The notes below the pieces were generated by a model, which saw only the letters and a program-made list of their open reading frames with translations, was not told the origin of the DNA and searched no databases. A DNA stretch of 64,000 nucleotides from the NCBI GenBank assembly GCA_015061055.1, contig SUXH01000004.1, forward strand, positions 1-64,000, in the 5' to 3' direction. The translations under genes and the position numbers were made by a program. Positions 59,358 through 64,000 of this stretch are shown in pieces (within the stretch, counting starts at the first letter, position 1; the number at the start of each line of letters is the position of its first letter). The stretch is from Bacteroidales bacterium (GTDB lineage: Bacteria > Bacteroidota > Bacteroidia > Bacteroidales > Muribaculaceae).

Positions 59358-60701
59358 ATGTATTTAAGTACCCTCACAGCTATTTCGCCAATAGATGGGC
59401 GATATCGTGAAAAAACAGAATCACTTGATGCATATTTTTCGGAGTTTGCATTGATTCGTTATAGAGTGAAAGTAGAAGTAGAGTATTTTATAGCATTGTG
59501 TGAATTGCCATTGCCACAACTTAGCGGAGTTGATGCAGGCAAATATGCCGATTTGCGTGCTATATATGAGAACTTTTCAATAGAAAATGCCCAAAGCGTT
59601 AAAGATATAGAAAGTGTAACCAATCACGATGTAAAGGCGGTGGAGTATTTCTTAAAAGAACGATTTGATGCACTTGGTTTAAGCGAATATAAGGAGTTTA
59701 TCCATTTCGGATTGACATCACAAGATATTAATAATACATCGGTTCCAATGTCTGTTTTGGATTCGATGAACGATGTGTTGTTGCCACTTATTCAAAAGTT
59801 GATTGATCAATTGAATGTTTTTGCTGAGGAATGGAAGGAATTGCCAATGCTTGCAAAGACTCATGGTCAACCGGCTTCACCGACTCGTTTGGGAAAGGAA
59901 ATTAAAGTGTTTGCTTATCGTCTTGAAGAACAACTTGCTCAATTAAAGGCTGTGCCTGTGAGTGGTAAATTTGGTGGCGCTACAGGAAATTTCAATGCTC
60001 ATTTGATAGCATTCCCTGAAGTGAATTGGCTCGAATTTGCCGAGAAATTCTTGAACAACAGTCTTGGTATCAAGCGTGAGAGCTGGACAACACAGATTTC
60101 GAATTATGATAACTTCGGCGCAATGTTTGATGCGATGAAACGCATCAATACAATAATCATCGACCTTGACCGCGATATATGGCAATATATCTCAATGAAT
60201 TACTTCAAGCAAAAAATCAAGGCAGGTGAAGTGGGTTCGTCTGCTATGCCTCACAAGGTGAATCCTATTGACTTTGAAAATTCGGAAGGTAATCTTGGAA
60301 TTGCCAATGCAGTGCTTGAACACTTGTCGTCGAAGTTGCCTATATCACGTTTGCAACGTGACTTGACCGACTCTACAGTGCTTCGTAATGTAGGTGTGCC
60401 ATTGGGGCATATGGTAATAGCAATGAAGAGTACTCTGAAAGGACTTGGCAAGCTGGTTCTTAATGAAGAAGCTATCAATGCTGATCTTGATAATATGTGG
60501 AATGTGGTGGCTGAAGCCATTCAGACAATTCTACGTCGTGAAGGATATGAAAAACCTTATGAAACACTGAAGGCTCTCACTCGCACCAATAGTGTGGTAA
60601 ATGAGCAAAGTATTGCCGAATTTATTGATACATTGAAAGTGAGTGATGAGGTAAAGGCAGAGCTAAAACGTATTACACCTCATAGCTATACAGGATATTG
60701 A
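59358..60701 (+). CDS. purB: Adenylosuccinate lyase
   Basis: 447 residues. It acts twice in purine synthesis, releasing fumarate from SAICAR and from adenylosuccinate. The N-terminus LTAISPIDGRYREKTESLDAYFSE, the HFGLTSQDINNTS block, LAKTHGQPASPT, and the signature SSAMPHKVNPIDFENSEGN are all present. The length is that of the E. coli-type PurB. A -7 box precedes it; the pseudouridine synthase gene downstream has its own promoter. Confidence 0.97.
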   Translation: MYLSTLTAISPIDGRYREKTESLDAYFSEFALIRYRVKVEVEYFIALCELPLPQLSGVDAGKYADLRAIYENFSIENAQSVKDIESVTNHDVKAVEYFLKERFDALGLSEYKEFIHFGLTSQDINNTSVPMSVLDSMNDVLLPLIQKLIDQLNVFAEEWKELPMLAKTHGQPASPTRLGKEIKVFAYRLEEQLAQLKAVPVSGKFGGATGNFNAHLIAFPEVNWLEFAEKFLNNSLGIKRESWTTQISNYDNFGAMFDAMKRINTIIIDLDRDIWQYISMNYFKQKIKAGEVGSSAMPHKVNPIDFENSEGNLGIANAVLEHLSSKLPISRLQRDLTDSTVLRNVGVPLGHMVIAMKSTLKGLGKLVLNEEAINADLDNMWNVVAEAIQTILRREGYEKPYETLKALTRTNSVVNEQSIAEFIDTLKVSDEVKAELKRITPHSYTGY

Positions 60702-60743
60702 TAAAATAACATACTGAAATGGAAATCTTTTTGGGTGCAAAAA

Positions 60744-60773
60744 TTGTTGTTTGTACAAAAAGCAGTATCTTTG
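60744..60773 (+). promoter_or_regulatory. Promoter of the pseudouridine synthase gene
   Basis: TTG at 60744-60746 (in ATTG) and TATCTTTG at 60766-60773 are separated by 19 bases. The leader to the ATG at 60882 is about 105 bases and AT-rich. Confidence 0.55.
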
Positions 60774-60881
60774 CACCACTGAAAAGATTTGGAATAATAC
60801 AGCAATAAAGATAAAAACAACCTTATTTAATTTTTATAAAGATAAGCAACCGCGAGGCTGCCAAAAAAACATTAATTATTT

Positions 60882-62207
60882 ATGGAAGAGAATCTCGAAA
60901 AGAAACCAAGAAGACCGAGAATCGGTGAATCAAGAGGAACTGAGGGTGTTGGCGAACAATTTGAAAAGGTAAATTATAGCCAAGAACAAGGAGAAAATGT
61001 GTATTCTCAACACTCTTATGGCAATCGTCAAAGTTTTGGTTACAATCGCCAAGGCGGATATAGCAATAACCGTCAAGGAGGTTATAACAACAATCGTCAA
61101 GGCGGTTATGGTAATCGCCAAGGTGGTTACAATAACAATCGCCAAGGAGGATATAATCAACGTCAAGGCGGCTACAATCGTTACAACAACTACAATAATT
61201 ATGACAATAACGTAGCCGAAGGAGAACAACAAGGTAATAATAACTATGGCAATCGCCAAGGCGGATATCGTCAAGGAGGTTATAATAACAATCGTCAAGG
61301 CGGCTATAGTAACAATCGTCAAAACGGTTATGGCAATCGTCAGGGCGGATATAACAATAACCGTCAAGGAGGTTATGGTAATCGTCAAGTCAATAAGAAA
61401 TTCAATAAAGGTGGTGAAAGAATCCAACAAATGCGTTTCACTCCACGTCCTAAGCGCGTAGAGTACGAAATGCCTGTGTTGGATCCGGAAGAAGCAATCC
61501 GCTTGAATAAATTTATGGCAAATGCGGGTGTGTGCTCACGTCGTGCTGCAGATGAGTTGATTCAAAAGGGACTTGTGAAGGTGAATGGAAATGTGGTTAC
61601 CGAACTTGGAACAAAAATCACTCATAGCGACGTCGTCGAATATAATGATAAGGTTGTGGTGCTTGAAAGCAAGTGCTATATCCTTCTGAATAAACCAAAA
61701 GATTGTGTGACAACAAGCGATGACCCTAACGGACGCAAGACTGTTATGGATCTTGTGAAGGGTGCGTGCGATGAACGTATCTATCCTGTGGGACGTCTAG
61801 ACCGTAACACAACCGGTGTGCTTCTTCTTACCAATGATGGTGATTTGGCTTCTAAACTTACTCACCCTCAATATGTAAAGAAAAAGATTTATCAAGTGTG
61901 GGTAGATAAGGCTATCTCGGAAGAACATATGCAACAAATTGCGGATGGTATTATGCTTGAAGATGGAGAAATTCATGCCGATGCTATCAGCTATGTGTCT
62001 CCAACCGATCGTAAGCAAGCAGGAATCGAAATTCACTCAGGTAAGAATCGTATCGTGCGTCGTATATTTGAATCGCTTGGCTATCACGTTGTGAAATTGG
62101 ATCGTGTATATTTTGCCGGTTTGACGAAGAAAGATCTTCCACGTGGTCGCTGGCGTTACTTGACTCAAGAAGAAGTGAATTTCTTGAAGCAAGGCTCATT
62201 TGAATAA
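60882..62207 (+). CDS. rRNA pseudouridine synthase (RluB/RsuA type) with long low-complexity extension
   Basis: 441 residues. Residues about 45-170 are almost only Gly, Asn, Arg, Gln and Tyr, with repeats of the form GGYNNNRQ and GNRQ. From about 200 on the protein is an S4 domain ([21 protein letters not shown]) and a TruB/RsuA catalytic domain with the catalytic Asp307 in [14 protein letters not shown]. RluB-type enzymes modify U2605 of 23S rRNA. Such extensions occur in Bacteroidetes homologues and probably bind RNA or phase-separate. It starts a two-gene unit with asnS, whose ATG lies 29 bases after its stop. Confidence 0.9.
   Translation: MEENLEKKPRRPRIGESRGTEGVGEQFEKVNYSQEQGENVYSQHSYGNRQSFGYNRQGGYSNNRQGGYNNNRQGGYGNRQGGYNNNRQGGYNQRQGGYNRYNNYNNYDNNVAEGEQQGNNNYGNRQGGYRQGGYNNNRQGGYSNNRQNGYGNRQGGYNNNRQGGYGNRQVNKKFNKGGERIQQMRFTPRPKRVEYEMPVLDPEEAIRLNKFMANAGVCSRRAADELIQKGLVKVNGNVVTELGTKITHSDVVEYNDKVVVLESKCYILLNKPKDCVTTSDDPNGRKTVMDLVKGACDERIYPVGRLDRNTTGVLLLTNDGDLASKLTHPQYVKKKIYQVWVDKAISEEHMQQIADGIMLEDGEIHADAISYVSPTDRKQAGIEIHSGKNRIVRRIFESLGYHVVKLDRVYFAGLTKKDLPRGRWRYLTQEEVNFLKQGSFE
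60997..61395 (+). repeat. In-frame tandem repeats coding for GGYNNNRQ-type units
   Basis: About fifteen imperfect 18-27 base units (CGTCAAGGCGGTTATAA-like) lie within the pseudouridine synthase gene. They are prone to slippage in whole codons, so length variation between strains is expected. Confidence 0.75.
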
Positions 62208-62235
62208 TAAAAATAAAACTTCAAAATACATCATT

Positions 62236-63639
62236 ATGAGTTTGAAAAGAACAAAGATTGTTGATATTTTCGATGCGTCGCTTGTGGGACAACAAGTGTG
62301 CGTGAAGGGTTGGGTTAGAACTCGTCGCGGAAACAAGAATGTGCAATTTGTGGCATTGAATGACGGTTCAACAATCAAAAACATACAAGTTGTAGTTGAT
62401 CTTGCAAAATTTAGTGAAGAAGAACTTAAACCAATCACAACAGGATCAAGCTTGTGTGTAGAAGGTTTGCTTGTAGAATCACAAGGGAAAGGACAAACTT
62501 GCGAAATTCAAGCAGAAAAGATAGAAATCTATGGAACTGCTGATCCTGAAAGTTATCCTTTGCAAAAGAAGGGTCACACGATGGAATTTTTGCGTGATAT
62601 AGCTCACTTGCGTCCACGTACTAATACATTTGGAGCAGTGTTCCGCATTCGTCATAATATGGCGATAGCTATTCATCGATTCTTCCACGAACGTGGATTC
62701 TTCTATTTCCACACACCAATCATCACTGCTTCCGATTGTGAAGGAGCCGGACAAATGTTCCAAGTAACAACAATGAACCTATACGACTTGAAGAAAGATG
62801 AAAATGGTTCAATACGTTACGATAGCGACTTCTTCGGTAAGCAAGCGAGTTTGACAGTATCAGGACAGCTTGAAGGAGAACTTGCAGCTACAGCGCTTGG
62901 TGCAATTTATACATTTGGTCCTACTTTTCGCGCAGAAAATTCAAATACTCCTCGTCACTTGGCGGAATTCTGGATGATTGAACCTGAAGTGGCTTTCAAC
63001 GACATTATCGATAATATGGATTTAGCAGAGGACTTTATCAAGTATTGTGTGAAGTGGGCGTTGGATAACTGCTACGATGATGTTAAGTTCTTGAATGATA
63101 TGTTCGATAAGGAACTTATTGAACGTCTTGAAGGAGTGCTTAAGCAAGATTTCGTGCGCTTGACATATACTGAAGGTATCAAGATTCTTGAAGATGCTGT
63201 GGCAGGAGGTCATAAATTTGAATTCCCTGTATATTGGGGTGTCGATTTAGCTTCAGAACACGAGCGTTTCCTTGTGGAAGAACATTTCAAACGTCCTGTG
63301 ATATTGACCGACTATCCAAAGGAAATAAAGGCGTTCTATATGAAACAGAACGAAGACGGCAAGACAGTTCGTGCTATGGATGTTCTATTCCCTAAGATTG
63401 GTGAAATCATTGGAGGTTCGGAACGAGAAGAAAGTTATGATAAGCTTGTGGCACGCATCGAAGAACTAAATATCCCTATGAAGGATATGTGGTGGTATCT
63501 TGAAACTCGTAAGTTTGGTACAGTGCCTCACTCAGGCTTTGGTCTTGGATTTGAGCGTTTGTTGTTGTTCGTGACCGGTATGTCAAACATTCGCGATGTG
63601 ATTCCATTCCCACGTACTCCAAATAATGCAGAGTTCTAA
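62236..63639 (+). CDS. asnS: Asparaginyl-tRNA synthetase
   Basis: 467 residues from the ATG at 62236 ([15 protein letters not shown]); the frame starting at 62200 overlaps the upstream gene. It is a class IIb synthetase. An OB-fold anticodon domain ([28 protein letters not shown]) is followed by motif 2 ([26 protein letters not shown]) and motif 3 ([27 protein letters not shown]). The presence of AsnRS suggests direct charging of tRNA-Asn. Length is normal. Confidence 0.97.
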   Translation: MSLKRTKIVDIFDASLVGQQVCVKGWVRTRRGNKNVQFVALNDGSTIKNIQVVVDLAKFSEEELKPITTGSSLCVEGLLVESQGKGQTCEIQAEKIEIYGTADPESYPLQKKGHTMEFLRDIAHLRPRTNTFGAVFRIRHNMAIAIHRFFHERGFFYFHTPIITASDCEGAGQMFQVTTMNLYDLKKDENGSIRYDSDFFGKQASLTVSGQLEGELAATALGAIYTFGPTFRAENSNTPRHLAEFWMIEPEVAFNDIIDNMDLAEDFIKYCVKWALDNCYDDVKFLNDMFDKELIERLEGVLKQDFVRLTYTEGIKILEDAVAGGHKFEFPVYWGVDLASEHERFLVEEHFKRPVILTDYPKEIKAFYMKQNEDGKTVRAMDVLFPKIGEIIGGSEREESYDKLVARIEELNIPMKDMWWYLETRKFGTVPHSGFGLGFERLLLFVTGMSNIRDVIPFPRTPNNAEF

Positions 63640-63700
63640 AAAAACGAAAAGCATTTGATATTATAAACAATTAGGGCAGTCCCGTCAGGGCCATCCTTTA

Positions 63701-63728
63701 TCGGCGGTGAATTAATTTTCACCGCCGA
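63701..63728. terminator. Hairpin after asnS
   Basis: TCGGCGGTGA and TCACCGCCGA form a perfect 10-base stem with an 8-base loop. T-runs are weak on both sides. Confidence 0.5.
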
Positions 63729-63734
63729 AATTGT

Positions 63735-63857
63735 TTATATCCAATACATTAGTCCGTTTTGTTGTGAAGCGACTTTTGCGCCAACACCTCTTAAACTTCC
63801 ATTTTCCTTTTGCGTGTAGTCTTCTATGTAGTCTAAATTAACACCAATTGGTTGAAC
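63735..63857 (-). pseudogene. Possible gene fragment, unassigned
   Basis: A minus-strand frame of about 41 codons reads VQPIGVNLDYIEDY ... NGLMYWI and ends at 63735-63737, with an in-frame TGA directly upstream. The composition looks protein-like, but I cannot match it to a family, and no start codon or promoter precedes it. It could be the remnant of a degraded gene. Confidence 0.25.
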
Positions 63858-63874
63858 TTTTCAAAAAAAATACT

Positions 63875-63882
63875 TAATTTTG
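63875..63882 (+). promoter_or_regulatory. -7 element for a gene beyond the window
   Basis: TAATTTTG on the plus strand with a TTG about 20 bases upstream (63852-63854). No start codon with a long frame follows before the window ends. Confidence 0.35.
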
Positions 63883-64000
63883 TAGAAACATTAAATATTT
63901 TGCCTATGAAACATTGCGTATAATTTGATACGCACATTTTAGACATATTGAAAAAGCGTTTTAGCTTTATTCTGTTTACTCAAAAGTTTGGCGACTTAAA

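Larger units (their letters stand above)
63640..64000. other. Terminal interval, no intact gene
   Basis: Contains a hairpin at 63701-63728, a short protein-like frame on the minus strand at about 63735-63857 and a likely plus-strand promoter at 63875. From 63900 to the end no gene is seen. An ATG at 63906 runs only five codons. Confidence 0.4.

Noticed and set aside
60930-61430. 166-codon antisense open frame and CRISPR-like repeats
   Set aside because: The frame is a shadow of the GGYNNNRQ repeats on the coding strand; its Ile/Thr-rich product has no start context.

Overview
The window is chromosomal DNA of a low-GC member of the Bacteroidota, almost certainly the order Bacteroidales (a gut relative of the Muribaculaceae, Barnesiellaceae or Porphyromonadaceae is my inference; the family cannot be fixed from this window). 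The evidence is the repeated TAnnTTTG -7 promoter box upstream of most transcription units, type IX secretion genes (porU, porV), GldE, several families typical of this order (DUF3256, DUF3078, DUF4105), a SusC-plug-like small protein behind an ECF sigma factor, a streptopain-type C10 protease and many lipoproteins.

Layout. 1-2209: the 3' part of a secreted C10 cysteine protease, followed by two related small lipoproteins. 2210-2765: gene-free, filled by a hairpin-rich mosaic repeat that recurs at about 48.9 kb and 58.9 kb. 2766-5689: DUF3256 protein, DEAD-box RNA helicase and a tiny Cys/Lys repeat protein. 5796-12247: a reverse-strand operon running rex, a degenerate FAH-fold protein, porU, porV, ispF. 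12449-15018: tandem duplicate secreted proteins that combine a repeated Trp-rich (DUF7477-like) region with DnaJ-type CxxCxGxG fingers. 15210-18697: ribosomal proteins L21 and L27, an SSS symporter and a DcuB-type dicarboxylate transporter. 18864-24769: a small secreted protein behind a (TA)n tract, argS, a BI-1 membrane protein, a DUF3078 protein and two secreted unknowns. 24850-29636: gldE, phosphopantetheinyl transferase, C69 dipeptidase and class II aldolase. 29803-34770: glycosyltransferase, speA, truA and a secreted protein with a T9SS-like tail. 35008-48836: secA, a phosphatase-fold protein with a DUF4105 (Lnb-like) protein, an AraC regulator, and an operon of coiled-coil protein, polyprenol-sugar synthase, pyrC and Ca2+ ATPase. 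49100-51352: a TIR-domain membrane protein next to tRNA-Pro. 51642-54827: an iron/cobalamin-type ABC importer. 54916-58644: accessory stretch with a transposase remnant, a MORN-repeat protein, an ECF sigma/anti-sigma/plug-like operon and a fimbrillin-like lipoprotein. 59057-63639: tRNA-Val, purB, a pseudouridine synthase with a long Gly/Asn/Arg/Gln/Tyr-rich extension, and asnS.

How it fits together. The core is housekeeping (translation, purine and pyrimidine synthesis, polyamine synthesis, Sec export). Envelope export is a second theme: SecA moves proteins to the periplasm, PorV and PorU take T9SS cargo across the outer membrane and process it, and the protein at 33565-34770 looks like such cargo. 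Most novelty lies in the AT-rich accessory stretches: the TIR membrane protein, the duplicated zinc-finger secreted proteins, the protease and lipoprotein cluster, and the sigma/anti-sigma/plug unit. No CRISPR array, rRNA, prophage or complete insertion sequence is visible.
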